Shown one piece after another: positions 1 to 10,883 of a stretch of 25,900 bases of DNA (positions are counted from its first letter, which is position 1; the number at the start of each line of letters is the position of its first letter). The stretch lies in contig NGBS01000986.1 in the NCBI GenBank assembly GCA_002245135.1, positions 1 to 25,900 on the forward strand. Direction: 5' to 3'. The notes under the pieces are model-generated. The model searched no databases and was not told the origin of the DNA. It worked only from the letters and a program-made list of their open reading frames with translations. Source of the stretch: Proteromonas lacertae (lineage: Eukaryota > Sar > Bigyra > Opalinata > Proteromonadidae). A program made the position numbers and the translations under genes.

Positions 1-249
1 AAGAAATAGTGGTTAAACTCTACAATGAACAATTTAAAAAAGCATAATTTGAGTTGGAGAATTATGATGAAAGATATTTTATATTCAAATGATTTATTAG
101 TTGATGAATTGGTGAATCATGATAGAGATAAAGAAGATGAAATTGAGTGTGAAGGATGTTCTTTGAAAGTGAATTTGAAATATCTTCAAGTATATTTTAA
201 TTTTTTTAGTGTATATAGTGTCATTTCAATACTTGTCCAAAGAAATTGA
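1..249 (+). CDS. 3' end of an unrecognised gene (partial)
   Basis: An open frame runs from an ATG at 25 to a TGA at 247-249 (74 codons) and starts almost at the window edge. The bases before 25 read sensibly in a neighbouring frame (EIVVKLYNEQFKK), so the ATG is probably internal and an indel or a splice junction lies near 40. The peptide is acidic in the middle (HDRDKEDEIECEGC) and hydrophobic at its end. I recognise no family. It could also be spurious. Confidence 0.3.
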
Positions 250-352
250 AATGGAAATATGATCAATTGAAAAATAGATAATATTTTTTTGCTTTGTTTT
301 AAATACTTTTTTTTAATAACAAAATAAATCAAAAATACTCTTATTAACTTTT

Positions 353-1857
353 CTAAATACTATCATTACTTTTCACTATCTTTTTAAATTCTACTGAATT
401 TGGTAGAACATATGCTCCAATAGATGTAGCAATGTAAATATAAGATATAATACGAAAAAGAAATGTATAATTAAATGGATATCCTAAAATATTATTCTCA
501 CTCCAAGCAAATATATTAGCACCAAAATATGGACCAATTGATCTACAAGCTCCACTTAACGTTTGACCAATAGCATTTGCTTTACTCTTTTGTTCTGGAA
601 GACATGAATTATTCAATAATACTATAACACTAGTAAAACACATAACTCTAAAATAACTGTAGAAAACCATAAGTTATTGAAATAATTACTGTTAAATACT
701 ATATATAATTACAAAAATTAATAATATATAATTATACTGTTGTTTCTAAATAATTAAAACATGATAATAATGGGAAAAAGTATGTAATAACACATACAAT
801 TATTGCGTTATAAACCATACCCATCCTATATCCAAACCAACTAATCCATTTAGGATAAAAGAACAACAATCCCAAACAACTGAATTGGCGAGGAAAACAA
901 ATATATTAATCCTATTCTGCTTGAATCATAGGCAAATCCTCCATTCTCTTTTGGATTCAGTAAATATAATGGAAGGACTTCATCCATTGAAGATCCATGA
1001 ATACCCATTATTGCATATAAACAACAAGATATCATAATATCTCGATTAATAAATAGAGAGAAATATGAATAATCACTATTTAAAAATAAAAACAATATAT
1101 TATACTTTTTTTTTTACCTTTTCTTTTCTTCAACTTCATTCTAGCTTTAATTTCAGGTGTAAGAGTTTCTGTATTGATATATAGGCAATTATAAACCAAT
1201 AACAGAAAATACTGAACAAACACTACAAGCAACAAGATATGGAAAATCTTTTACAATTTTAAAAATGATTGATTTAAATATTTAATATTGTTTTTATTTC
1301 CTAAAAATCCACCGATCACTGGACCTACTATTCTACCAACTGCATCCATTGCCTAATATTGTAAATCCTTTAGATTGATGTTCATTCTCTAATATTTCTG
1401 ATAAATAAGTCTTTGCTACACCTACATTTCCATTTAAAATTCCCCACAAAAATCTTGATATAATTGCCCATGTATAATTCATTGAAAAACCAAAAAGTAA
1501 TGTGCTACAGAATGTACCAATAATTCCAGATAATAAGGCAAATCTTCTTCCGAATATATCAGCAATATAACCCCATATAATACTTCACAAAATTGACCTA
1601 TATTGAAGGATGCTCCTAATGTACCTACTTTGTAACCTAGTTCTGTATCTTCTAACTAATATGTAATATTAATAAAGAACAAAAAATACTTGTGGAAAGA
1701 AGTCTTTGATCATAAATGGAATAAATGGATATACTAACTGCATACTAACATAATTGATAAATAATGTAATAGCAACTGTTGCTACTTTCAAAAATGGGAA
1801 TTTCGAAACTTCCTTTTTAATTTCTGGAGAATTTGGTGTATCAGGAGATGAATTCAT
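353..1857 (-). CDS. Major facilitator superfamily transporter, ZIFL/TetA-like, frame interrupted
   Basis: Reads from MNSSPDTPNSPEIKKE at 1857 to a TAG at 353. An N-terminal cytosolic tail is followed by TM1 and the MFS loop motif GYIADIFGRRFALLSG near 1520-1580, then GILNGNVGVAKTYLSEI (TM4-5 loop), GRIVGPVIGGFLG, and in the second half GSSMDEVLPLYLL, YPKWISWFGYRMGMVYN and GACRSIGPYFGA. This order matches zinc-induced-facilitator-like and TetA-type proton-coupled exporters with 12 helices; the substrate cannot be told. Introns are seen at 1656-1689 (34 nt) and about 1098-1139. About five one-base frame changes remain, near 1580, 1350, 1195, 870 and 650, several at homopolymers. It is therefore either a recent pseudogene or a gene damaged by assembly indels; the protein signal is too well kept for an old relic. 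Confidence 0.7.
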
Positions 1858-2024
1858 GTATTTTGTTACTTAATACAAAAATTACGAACAAACACAGAAA
1901 ATAAATACAAAAATACAATTCTTTTGATCAAACCTATTCAAGCATTTTTTAATTTTTTTTTTTTCATACAATAAACAATTTAATCATTGACATTAATGTT
2001 AGAAATATATATATAACTATCTTA

Positions 2025-3467
2025 TCATTTTTTATTCCATATCTCATTCATATCAACTAAATCAGATTCTTCAACAATTCCTAAACACTTTCTAGCTTCA
2101 CTCATCACAAAAAAACTTCCACAAATCACAATAACCTGGTTTTTGTCAATATTGCTTGAAATAATTGACTTTATACTATAAATTGAATTTCAACATCTTT
2201 AGAAACAACAGTATCAGGAATTGAAGAGAAATGATCATTATTAGCAATCTCTTTGAACTGTTCCAACAAATATTGAGGATCAGCAGATCTTTCATTTTGA
2301 GACTTTGTAAAAACAATACTTTTTAAATTTTTCATTTTTAAAATTTCTTTTAAGTTATTTTTACAATCTTTATCAACGCACATTCCTACAATTACATGAT
2401 AAATAATATCTTTGTTTTCTTTTAAATCATATTTTAATAAATCATGAATCATATACTCAAATGCATGAGGGTTATGACAAGCATCACATAATATTTCTAT
2501 TGATTTGTCTTTATTCAATTTAGATGGAAAAAAAGAGGGAGAAATTAACGAAGTAATCCATTCAAATCTACAGCTTGGTCTAATTGACAATATATCATCT
2601 ATATCATCATTTATTTTTAGCTTTTTATCTATTATTTATTACATAAAAACAAATTATTATATATATACCATTTTGACACAGTATTTCAATACACTTTTTA
2701 CATATTCGAGTATTTTCCTCATCATAACTACAATCTTCTTTTATAGATACTGGATAAAATGGAGAATTGTGATCTTTTGATATTGAGCACAATAAATCTA
2801 TTGGACAATGAGGACCACACACGATTGGTTTCTATAATTATTAATAATTATCATATACATTATCTTTGATAATTCCTGCTTTTTCTTTACATATTTCTTC
2901 TACTGTAGATCCCAATATTTTTGTATGATCCAACGATACAGATGTAATAACAGAAATCTCAGGAATGACAATATTTGTAGCATCATTTTTACCACCTAAT
3001 CCAACTTCAATTACAGCATAATCAGTTTTCTTTGATTTGAAAAATAATAGTGATAATAAAAATAAAGTCTATCACAATATATTTTTTATAGTATACTTCA
3101 AAGTATGTTACTTCGATGTGATTATTTTCTGAGACATTGAATATTTCTTCAAGCAATGGTATTGACTCTTCTTCTGTTATCATTTTACCATCAACAATAA
3201 TACGCTCCCTAAATGTATTAACATGAGGAGAGAGAAAAGTTCCAGTACAATAGCTACTTATTATTTTCACAAAATATACCCAAAATGTCTCAAATAGTAT
3301 GATAATTTTGTTACTACTGATCCTTTACCATTCGTGCCTGCTACATGAATGATTTTTGTTGATTTGTGAGGAACATTCAACAATTTTGCCATGGCTTCAA
3401 TTCTATCTAATCCAAATACCACACCACGCATAAATCGAAGATCTGATAATTTATTTAGAACTGACAT
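2025..3467 (-). CDS. Folylpolyglutamate synthase / dihydrofolate synthase family
   Basis: ATP-dependent ligase that adds glutamate to folates (Mur ligase fold). Starts MSVLNKLSDLRFMRGVVFGL; the P-loop is HVAGTNGKGSV, followed by LSPHVNTFRERIIVDG, YAVIEVGLGGKNDATN, SLDHTKILGSTVEEICKEKAGI, then a second domain with CDACHNPHAFEYM, VGMCVDKDC and VIVICGSFFVMSEARK. All are family landmarks in the right order. The exons are 3280-3467, 3097-3253, 2859-3068, 2669-2831 and 2025-2628, split by GT-AG introns of 26, 28, 27 and 40 nt; each junction restores the frame. In the last exon the frame breaks near 2180. Either a 41-nt GT-AG intron at 2136-2176 is removed (426 aa), or one base is missing and this segment is coding (about 440 aa); the second fits family spacing better. 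Total length is typical. Confidence 0.85.
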
Positions 3468-3545
3468 TATAGAATTATATATTTTTGAAACGGATATATA
3501 TCATTTTTATTTTGAATAAAACTATAAATAACATCATACAAACTA

Positions 3546-4904
3546 TTATATTAACTTTTTACTTTCTAAATATTTATATCTCTGTTTACATTGACGACTA
3601 CTTCGATTTACTAATATTTTGGAAATTTTGATCCAACTTCCTTTTTCTTCTTTATATAATTTCAATAATAATTCATCTTCTTCTTCACACCACTTCTCTC
3701 TTATCATCTTCGGATTTAAACTCTCCCATTTCTGTCGACACTGAATATCACTTCGATCTTCAAATAATTCACTTATTTTTATCCATTGATCACCATATAT
3801 TTTCATTCCACATAATAATTTTATTGTGTCTTTTTTATTCCATATTCCTCTATTATTCATATTATATATATATAAATATATAGATATATAGATATTATAC
3901 AGTTTTCTGCATTTATTCTTTATTATTCGATATCTACAACTACATAGTTGAGGATTTCGTCCTTCTATCATTTTTGAAATTTTTAACCAATTTTCACCAT
4001 ATTTTGAAACATATTTCATTAACATATCATCTTCACTTTTACTCCATTCACCTTTACATAACACACGATTCAAATATCTTTGATAATGTTTTAAACATTC
4101 AATCGCACTTCGATTTCTTCCTAATTCTATACTGATTTTTAACCAATTACAACCATTATATTTTTCCACTAATTTCATTAACAAAATCTCTTCTTTTTCA
4201 TTCCATTTTTCTTTGTTTAAATTATCATCACAATTGTAGTGATAATAGATATAGCATTCACTTTTATTTCGATTTTCTAAATCATTACAAATACTATTCC
4301 AGTTTAAATGACCTAATAATTCACTTTCTACTTTCATTTCTTTTAAATTTTTCATTTTATTTTCAATATCTTCTATATCGTTACTATTCATTCTTCCATC
4401 ATTCATATTACTTATTCCATTCATATAATTATCTAATAAATATTTTTGTTCATGTTTTAATACACTTTTCTTTAATTCGGCTTTTTCTTTTTCACTCCAT
4501 TTTCGATTTATTAACTCGTCATTACTCTGATTATTTACACATATTATTGGTCGAAATGAATCACCATTCTTCAGTATGAAATAAGGTTTTCGAAAAGATT
4601 TACCAAATAAACTGCTATTATTCACTTCACTTCTTATATTATTATCTCTTCCAACTACATCATTTAATCTCTTACTATTTAATGTTTCATTTATCTTCAT
4701 TTTCACTCTTTCAAGTAAATGGACATACTCATTCTTCACATTCGATAATATTTTCATTTCTTCATTATTCTCATATATTATACCATCATTTACTGTCATA
4801 TATTCTTCATTTACTACTTCTTCATTTCTTTCACCATTTATTAACATATCTTCGATTTCTTCATCTACATTATCATCATTATTACTTTCTTCATCAAAAT
4901 CCAT
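3546..4904 (-). CDS. Multi-repeat Myb protein, SNAPC4 (SNAP190)-like
   Basis: 452 residues from MDFDEESNNDDNVDEE. After an acidic N-terminus come Myb/SANT units: a first unit beginning KWSEKEKAELKK (about 135) and interrupted by a ~50-residue linker before NWNSICNDLENRNKSE (201-216), then full repeats at about 232-279, 285-331, 353-396 and 402-448, each with spaced tryptophans (EKWNEKEE, GEWSKSED, GIWNKKDT, EKWCEEED). Four and a half repeats after an N-terminal region is the layout of SNAPC4, the DNA-binding subunit of the snRNA-activating complex, and RSDIQCRQKW resembles it. Another nuclear Myb factor is possible. The stretch 3850-3900 (51 nt) is bounded by GT and AG on the minus strand, encodes a low-complexity tyrosine/isoleucine run between two repeats, and is probably an in-frame intron; its removal gives 435 aa. 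Confidence 0.75.
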   Translation of the reverse strand: MDFDEESNNDDNVDEEIEDMLINGERNEEVVNEEYMTVNDGIIYENNEEMKILSNVKNEYVHLLERVKMKINETLNSKRLNDVVGRDNNIRSEVNNSSLFGKSFRKPYFILKNGDSFRPIICVNNQSNDELINRKWSEKEKAELKKSVLKHEQKYLLDNYMNGISNMNDGRMNSNDIEDIENKMKNLKEMKVESELLGHLNWNSICNDLENRNKSECYIYYHYNCDDNLNKEKWNEKEEILLMKLVEKYNGCNWLKISIELGRNRSAIECLKHYQRYLNRVLCKGEWSKSEDDMLMKYVSKYGENWLKISKMIEGRNPQLCSCRYRIIKNKCRKLYNIYISIYLYIYNMNNRGIWNKKDTIKLLCGMKIYGDQWIKISELFEDRSDIQCRQKWESLNPKMIREKWCEEEDELLLKLYKEEKGSWIKISKILVNRSSRQCKQRYKYLESKKLI

Positions 4905-4967
4905 TTATTTACTTATATATAATCCAATACAAAATAATACACTCAATACAAATAATGTGTATTAGAA

Positions 4968-5389
4968 ATGTACAATGAAATTGAGAGTATCTTTGATGAT
5001 TTAAAAACTAGTGTTAATATGGACATGAATGTATGAGCATAATATAATTTAGAAATAGGTATATGAAGTGTTGAAAGAGAGTATGAAAGAAGTGAGTGTT
5101 TTTTATCGAATAGAAATAATAAAGTGCATAAGATATAAAAAACAGAATGAATAAAAGAAAAGAAAAAATGAGAAAGTTGAATCTATCAGAAAATGAATTA
5201 AATGAAGAAGTGCTGAGATTGATGATAGAAAACAATGAATTATTTGATAATTTAGATGACTTGTCAATAACAGTGAAAGAAAATATAGATAAAACAGAAT
5301 TACAATCATTTTTAGAAGAGTTTTTTTTAATTGAAATAATGAAACTAACAGGAATTGTAGAAGAAGAAAGTATAGAATTATCAAAATAG
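4968..5389 (+). CDS. Small acidic helical protein, three exons, unrecognised
   Basis: I infer exons 4968-5030, 5059-5095 and 5133-5389, joined across GT-AG introns of 28 and 37 nt, giving 118 residues from MYNEIESIFDDLKTSV to EEESIELSK and a TAG at 5387-5389. The exon lengths sum to a multiple of three. The product is rich in Glu, Lys, Leu and Asn and looks helical, probably coiled-coil (MRKLNLSENELNEEVL, FDNLDDLSITVKENI). I do not recognise a family. The start lies 63 bp from the start of the divergent Myb gene, so the two may share a promoter. The last exon is a clear open frame; the first two exons and the splice sites are less certain. Confidence 0.5.
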
Positions 5390-5598
5390 TTCTCTAATAT
5401 TGAATAGATCATATTGTTGTTCTTTTAATGTTTTTTGTCATTTTCTATTTTAATAAACATAATTCTTATAAATGTGACTCATTCAACTTAAAACATATGT
5501 ATATAAAGTTATCATCATAATAACCAATCTCATTCATCATTAATTTCGATTTTATTTTTGAATATGTTTGATAAAAGCTTGATAATATTTTTTGAAAA

Positions 5599-7453
5599 AT
5601 GAACGTTTTAAAAGGAGAAGTATTAACTTTGATGGGTAATGAGTATGGTATGAATGATGGAGATTATGATGTTTGTGAATTTGGTTCACCATGTGGAATA
5701 TGTTACGATTCCAAAAATGAGTGTTTATTAATAAGTGATTTTGATAATAACAACATTCGAAAAATTAGTGGAATAGGTGAAACCCCTAAATGTGGTACAA
5801 TAATAGGAAGTGGTTTAGTAGGTGAAGAAAGTGGTATTAGTTCTTCTGTCGAGTTTTGTCATCCTTCTGACATTGTATGTTATAGTAAAAATGACGAAAT
5901 GTTTTACTTAATAAGTGATACAGGAAATAATCGAATTTTAAGTTATTCAAGCAAAACAGAAGAAGTTGAAGTATTATATGGAAATAATGAAAGTTATCCA
6001 ATGTTATTAAATCCTCGATGTATGTCAATAAATAACGATGAATTATATATAACAAGTGATAATGGAATAGTGATAATATGTTTAAGTAATGGAAATTATA
6101 TTGATACAATAGGTAATGGATATAGAAAAGATTATGAAAATAATAATAATAATAATAATAATGAAGAAGAAGAATATAGTTTAATAGATGGAAGTTTTAA
6201 TGAATCAATATTTAATCATCCTGATGGAATAATATACAATAATAACAAATTATATGTTTGTGATTGTTTTAATCATGTAATTCGTTTAATTGATTTAAAA
6301 ATGAAGAGAGTGAAAACCTTAGTAGGAAATGGTGAGAGTGGATATAAAAATGGTTCATTTAATGAATGTAAATTATATTATCCTCGAAGATTATGTATAT
6401 TTTCAAATGGATTATTATTAAGTGAAATGAGTGATACAATAAGATATATAGATTTGAGTAGTGGAATAATAAATACTTATTGTGGAAATGGTCATAGTGG
6501 TTATGTAGATGGTAAAGCGAGTAGTTGTGAATTTAGTAGTCCAATTGGAATAAGCTTAATAGAATATCAAATGAATTTATTTGTTGTATATCAATATAAT
6601 AATATAATGAAAATAGTGTGATAGTGGTAATAATAAAATAAGAGTAATTCAATATTCGTCAGGTTCTTTACCAGTTATAAATGCCAATAAAAATAAAATA
6701 ACAAATACAAATACTTCAATTGAATCAACTAATATAAACAATACAACAATAACAAACAATCGTATTATTAATATATTATATAATAATAGATTCAGTTTAT
6801 GAAGATCAATATAATAATATAATGAAAGATATGTTGATAAAATCAAAGTATATAATATAATTAATTTATATATTTTAGATGTTTATTACAAGGATATGAT
6901 ATGCAATTAATAAGAAAGAGATACAATTCAAAGAAAGTAAATACGTCCTTAATTCCCTTATTTCGAGGAATTGCGATAATTACTCATCAAAATAAGCCAA
7001 ATACAGTTGAAGAATGTACCAATATGTTATTACAACCCAATTTCTTATCATTAATGAATAATTTGAGATTTAATAATATAAGATACAGTAATAACGATTA
7101 TTCTCAATTAATCATAGTAATAAAACAGATTCATAATAATAAAATATATAATGTAAATAATAATAATAATAATAATATATTTAAATAGATAGCTGAATTC
7201 TCAACCTTAGTAAAATGGTTAGAAAGTATGGAAAAGATATTATATTATTATATTAATCATTAGTATAATATAATTATGTGTTATATATATTTATAGTGAG
7301 ACAAGTCATGAAAGTGTATATAAAAGAAATGAAGATAATGAGAGTAAGAATATGGATATATTAAAAGAAAAAGTGAAAGAATTAATAAAACATATAGAAG
7401 AAGGTGAAGAATATGAATCTGATTTATTATCTCTCAAACCATTAGTTATATAA
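5599..7453 (+). CDS. NHL-repeat beta-propeller protein with helical C-terminal region, six exons
   Basis: Exon 1 from 5599 encodes about six NHL blades: each has a GxPxGI-like start and a D-x-x-N-x-x-I-R end (ISDFDNNNIRKISG, ISDTGNNRILSY, CDCFNHVIRLIDL, MSDTIRYIDL), joined by Gly-rich linkers such as GNGHSGYVDG. The uninterrupted frame stops at 6619-6621 (340 aa), but a 25-nt GT-AG intron at 6618-6642 would carry it on. Further introns at 6762-6789, 6848-6878, 7153-7188 and 7263-7296 (28, 31, 36, 34 nt) keep the frame to a TAA at 7451-7453, 566 aa in all. The added part is helical and charged (CLLQGYDMQLIRKRY, EFSTLVKWLESMEKIL, LKEKVKELIKHIEEGEE) and matches no family I know. NHL propellers are usually protein- or RNA-binding scaffolds. 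The downstream exons could instead be a separate gene; the first intron is the weakest link. Confidence 0.65.
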
Positions 7454-7565
7454 TCTAATAATAATAATAATATATTGATGTTGTATGAAGGGTATTTTAT
7501 ATGAAGTATTTTTCAAAATTAAATTTAAATTAGTATAAAAATGTCAATTTTAGTCAAAATTATAG

Positions 7566-7639
7566 GTTGGGATGGTGTAGTTGGTTATCACGTATCCTTA
7601 ACACGGATAAGGTCTCGGGTTCAAACCCCGATCTCAATA
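7566..7639 (+). tRNA. tRNA-Val (AAC)
   Basis: 74 nt that fold as a full cloverleaf: acceptor GTTGGGA with TCTCAAT (two G-U pairs), D-arm from 7575, anticodon stem TATCC/GGATA around loop TTAACAC (anticodon AAC at 7600-7602), variable AGGTC, T-arm TCGGG-TTCAAAC-CCCGA, discriminator A at 7639. B box GGTTCAAAC is present. No intron. This is the intact copy of the gene whose 3' half recurs at three retrotransposon junctions in the window. Confidence 0.95.
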
Positions 7640-8430
7640 CTCTTTTTTTTCTATTTTTAACTCTTTTTCCTATTATGTTTTTAGATTTATTTAAATATTT
7701 TTATTTCATAGTAAATGAATAAAATGAAATAAAGTAGATAGGTTTATATTTTTTAAACGGTTATTCAATAAATTAGTAGGAATGGAATAATAGTGGATTT
7801 TAATTTTTAATATATTTCATATACACGTTTTTGTTGTAAATAAATACAGTTTAAACAAAGTTGTTTAACTTATAACAAAAATTATGAAATTGAAACGACT
7901 ATATAGTTGAATGTTATTTTTTTTCTGCTTTATTACAACATTTACAGCTAATTATGTATAATCATAATGTTGTATAATGACTTTAACCTTTGTTTGAAAA
8001 TTATACGATTAATAGATAATTATATAATATTAGCAAACAAATATAATATATAAAATAAAGAATTAATAAATAGCAAAACTCAAACCATTAAAGAACCTCA
8101 TAAGACAATTAGTATCAAACAAAGATCACAAATTACATCCTAATACCTAGTAAATATTTATCTTATCAATTTAGCGTCTTCAGTTCAGTCAAATATACAC
8201 ATTTAACATGTATTTCAAAATATCAACCTGGGCTGTACAAAATAAATCCCAGTCCATTACAATTCTTATAAACAACTTAAATATATATTTAGCCTGTAGG
8301 GGAAGTGCTCATTTGCACAATTCTTCAATCCAACCAATATTATTCAATTTTACCACGATATGTAGTAATTGTTGTGCGCCGTTGAGCGTTAAGAAGACTT
8401 TTTTCAATTCTAATATCATAAACGTAACCT
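7603..8430 (+). repeat. Left copy of ~828-bp direct repeat flanking the plus-strand LINE
   Basis: Matches 10933-11760 at a constant offset of 3330 with only about two mismatches seen by eye (near 8116 and 8125). It starts at the base just 3' of the tRNA-Val anticodon and ends abruptly where LINE coding sequence begins. Apart from the tRNA 3' half the content is AT-rich and non-coding up to about 8190; 8190-8430 carries an antisense fragment described under 11521-11790. Best read as an unusually long target-site duplication. Confidence 0.8.
7643..7650 (+). terminator. RNA polymerase III T-run terminator of tRNA-Val
   Basis: Eight T residues four bases after the discriminator base, the usual Pol III stop signal. 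The same T-run follows the duplicated tRNA half (from about 10973). Confidence 0.8.
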
Positions 8431-9978
8431 TATATTACTCCTGAAGAGAGTTTTAAATACCTAGGATCAACAATTTATGTCAAGAATGCATGCTTTGCAC
8501 AATCAGAGTTAAGAACTACATTAGAGAATGTAAAAATTAAGATAGCCAAACTCAACTCAATCGACTTACATCCAGCTTTCAAAATAGAAATCCTAAAGAA
8601 ATACATTTTAAGTTCTCTGGAATTTCTATTAAGAAATGAGAACATTAATCTTACCGAATTAGATAAATTGGATAAATACATTATGAATAACGTGAAACAA
8701 TGGCTAGATTGTAATGCAATCTCATCCAATATATTTCATCTTAAATGGACAGATGGTGGCTTAAGTATCCCATCAATTAAAGAAAGATATCTAATGAATA
8801 AAGCTACCCTTTACTTCCGTCAACTAAATAACCCTGATCCAAAAATGAGAAATATTATTCAGTATAAGTTATCACTCTTAACCAACCAGAAAAAGATAAT
8901 ACTATTCTCTAATAGTAACAACGAAATACAATTTTTAAGATTTGCAATGAATGACAATTTAGAGCTTTTAACATCAAACAGCAAGACAATTAAAAATCTA
9001 AAATCAACCATTTTTGACTACTTATTATACTTACAAAAGAATCTCAAAATACACATTACTGAATTAAATAATGGTGAGATCTCTTTTAATGATAAAGATG
9101 GTATAATAATGTATAATGTCAGTAATGATTATCACTCAGCATCCCAACTATTCAAAAACTTTTCAACGTACTTATACAACTTACATCAAATGGAATGGTC
9201 CGACAATAATTTTATTAAGTTACAAAATATTAAATCACCATTTCTTCAAATTGACAAAGTCAACAACAAATGGATAATAAACCCAATTGGTCTCAGTTCC
9301 AAGCAATATATTCTCATGTGGAAAATTAGAACTAATACAATGGTTTGTCAAGATAATCTAAACATTTGGGGATTATCAAAAACAAAAACTTGCCAAAGAT
9401 GCAAAAACTCAAAGAATCATAATCAAGTAATCCAAAATAATAAACATGTATTACAATCTTGTGATCCATTAGTACACCTCTACAGAAAGACACACAACTA
9501 TATATGCTTCAGATTACTTAGATTACTTAACTACTCATCTAACTTCAAAGTTTATAATGATATAACAATGAAAAGATTTGTAGACCACCTGAGTCCAGAA
9601 AATGAAAGATTAAGACCAGATATAATAATAGTAAATAAAAACGTAAAACAAATGACAATCATTGAAGTAGGAGTTTCCTACGCAGAACTGAAAGCAGATA
9701 ACCATTCCACATTAGAAGATACTTATCAATTAAAAATGTCAAAATATAAATCATTAATTTCAGAATTAAAATATAAACAATGGAAAGTAAACTTTGAAGC
9801 ACTAATCATTGATTCAACTGGTATTATAACAAATCAAGCCCAAAGTACTATATACAAAATCATAAGAAACTATACGAATATACGTATTAAATTTATAAAA
9901 TCAATCATTCAAAACATCCAATTAGATATGATGTATTCAGCATTCAGAATATTTAGTCAAATAACAACCATCAAATAA
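8431..9978 (+). CDS. LINE ORF fragment: reverse transcriptase thumb and restriction-like endonuclease
   Basis: One open frame with no start codon at the truncation point; the first ATG in frame is 8668. It begins inside the RT C-terminal part (TPEESFKYLGSTIYVKNA, matching FHYLGSLLHIKN of the full copy), then LDKLDKYIMNN and FHLKWTDGGLSIPSIKERY. Near 9390-9460 is the CCHC knuckle (CQRCKNSKNH...HVLQSC), followed by the RLE core LRPDIIIVNKNVKQMTIIEVG with the Asp of RPD and the Glu of IIEVG, and IIDSTGIITN. Catalytic residues of the endonuclease look intact, but the RT active site is absent, so this copy cannot retrotranspose on its own. Confidence 0.85.
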   Translation, partial: YITPEESFKYLGSTIYVKNACFAQSELRTTLENVKIKIAKLNSIDLHPAFKIEILKKYILSSLEFLLRNENINLTELDKLDKYIMNNVKQWLDCNAISSNIFHLKWTDGGLSIPSIKERYLMNKATLYFRQLNNPDPKMRNIIQYKLSLLTNQKKIILFSNSNNEIQFLRFAMNDNLELLTSNSKTIKNLKSTIFDYLLYLQKNLKIHITELNNGEISFNDKDGIIMYNVSNDYHSASQLFKNFSTYLYNLHQMEWSDNNFIKLQNIKSPFLQIDKVNNKWIINPIGLSSKQYILMWKIRTNTMVCQDNLNIWGLSKTKTCQRCKNSKNHNQVIQNNKHVLQSCDPLVHLYRKTHNYICFRLLRLLNYSSNFKVYNDITMKRFVDHLSPENERLRPDIIIVNKNVKQMTIIEVGVSYAELKADNHSTLEDTYQLKMSKYKSLISELKYKQWKVNFEALIIDSTGIITNQAQSTIYKIIRNYTNIRIKFIKSIIQNIQLDMMYSAFRIFSQITTIK

Positions 9979-10164
9979 TATAGAATTTAAATTCTTACAT
10001 ATCTACATGTCAAAAAAAAAGAAAGAGAAAACTATTATAAACAAAAAAAGAAACATAAAAACTATTATAAGAAAAAAAAACAAACAAAAATAACAAAAAG
10101 AGAAAAAACAAATAAACATTAACCTTTACGCTCACAGAATTTAAATTCAATATTTAGATGAAAT

Positions 10165-10767
10165 TGTTGTTCCCCGTATGGCGGAACTCTATATTGCAGA
10201 ATGATTCAATCAAAACTAATATGATATTCATGATGTTCAGAGTTAGTTATTAACATATATATAGTTAGTTTGTCATATGACCTACATCTGTGATATACTT
10301 ATTTATGAACTTCATTATTATCAATATTAAACTAATTTTTGTATATTTTCTATTTTAATGTATCAGTCAATAATACAGTCTAAAATACATTATCTGATAT
10401 AAATAGAATACATTATTTTTTATGTTAAAGTACAGAAAACAGAAAAAAGAGAAATATATTCAAGCCTCTCTCAAGCCAGTTGTTAAATTCTTTTTTAACC
10501 GCCTTAACATTAAAAATAGTGAATTCTATTCATATTAGATAATGTATTCTAGACTGTATTATTGACTGATACATTAAAATAGAAAATATACAAAAATTAG
10601 TTTAATATTGATAATAATGAAGTTCATAAAAAAGTATATCACAGATGTAGGTCATATGACAAACTAACTATATATATGTTAATAACTAACTCCGAACATC
10701 ATGAATATTATATTAGTTTTGATTGAATCATTCTGGAATATAGAGTTCCGCCATACGGGGAACAACA
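10165..10767. mobile_element. Foldback MITE-like DNA transposon nested in the LINE 3' UTR
   Basis: Two inverted arms, about 10165-10429 and 10503-10767, pair along the line i+j=20932, with a 73-nt centre. The ends read TGTTGTTCCCCG...CGGGGAACAACA and are flanked by a 5-bp duplication GAAAT (10160-10164 and 10768-10772). There is no ORF of note. TG...CA ends with a 4-6-bp duplication are seen in Ginger/TDD-type elements, but the family is not settled by this. Arms show several mismatches, so it is not very recent. Confidence 0.75.
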
Positions 10768-10883
10768 GAAATGACTAATATAAATTACAACAATAATAAC
10801 AACAAATGAATATCAATTTTAATCAAAGATGAGGAAGAAGAAAAGACGCCTTAATTAAAATTAATTGTGAAACATTTAAAAAT

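Noticed and set aside
5103-5384. Minus-strand frames over 5014-5412
   Set aside because: Hydrophobic, low-complexity shadows of the plus-strand helical protein, whose exons and introns fit better.
8208-8444. Open plus-strand frames at 8208-8444 and 11538-11804 as the N-terminus of the LINE protein
   Set aside because: They do not resemble the start of the 2048-aa ORF, are out of frame with the LINE sequence from 8431, and lie in the duplicated flank; the antisense reading looks more protein-like.
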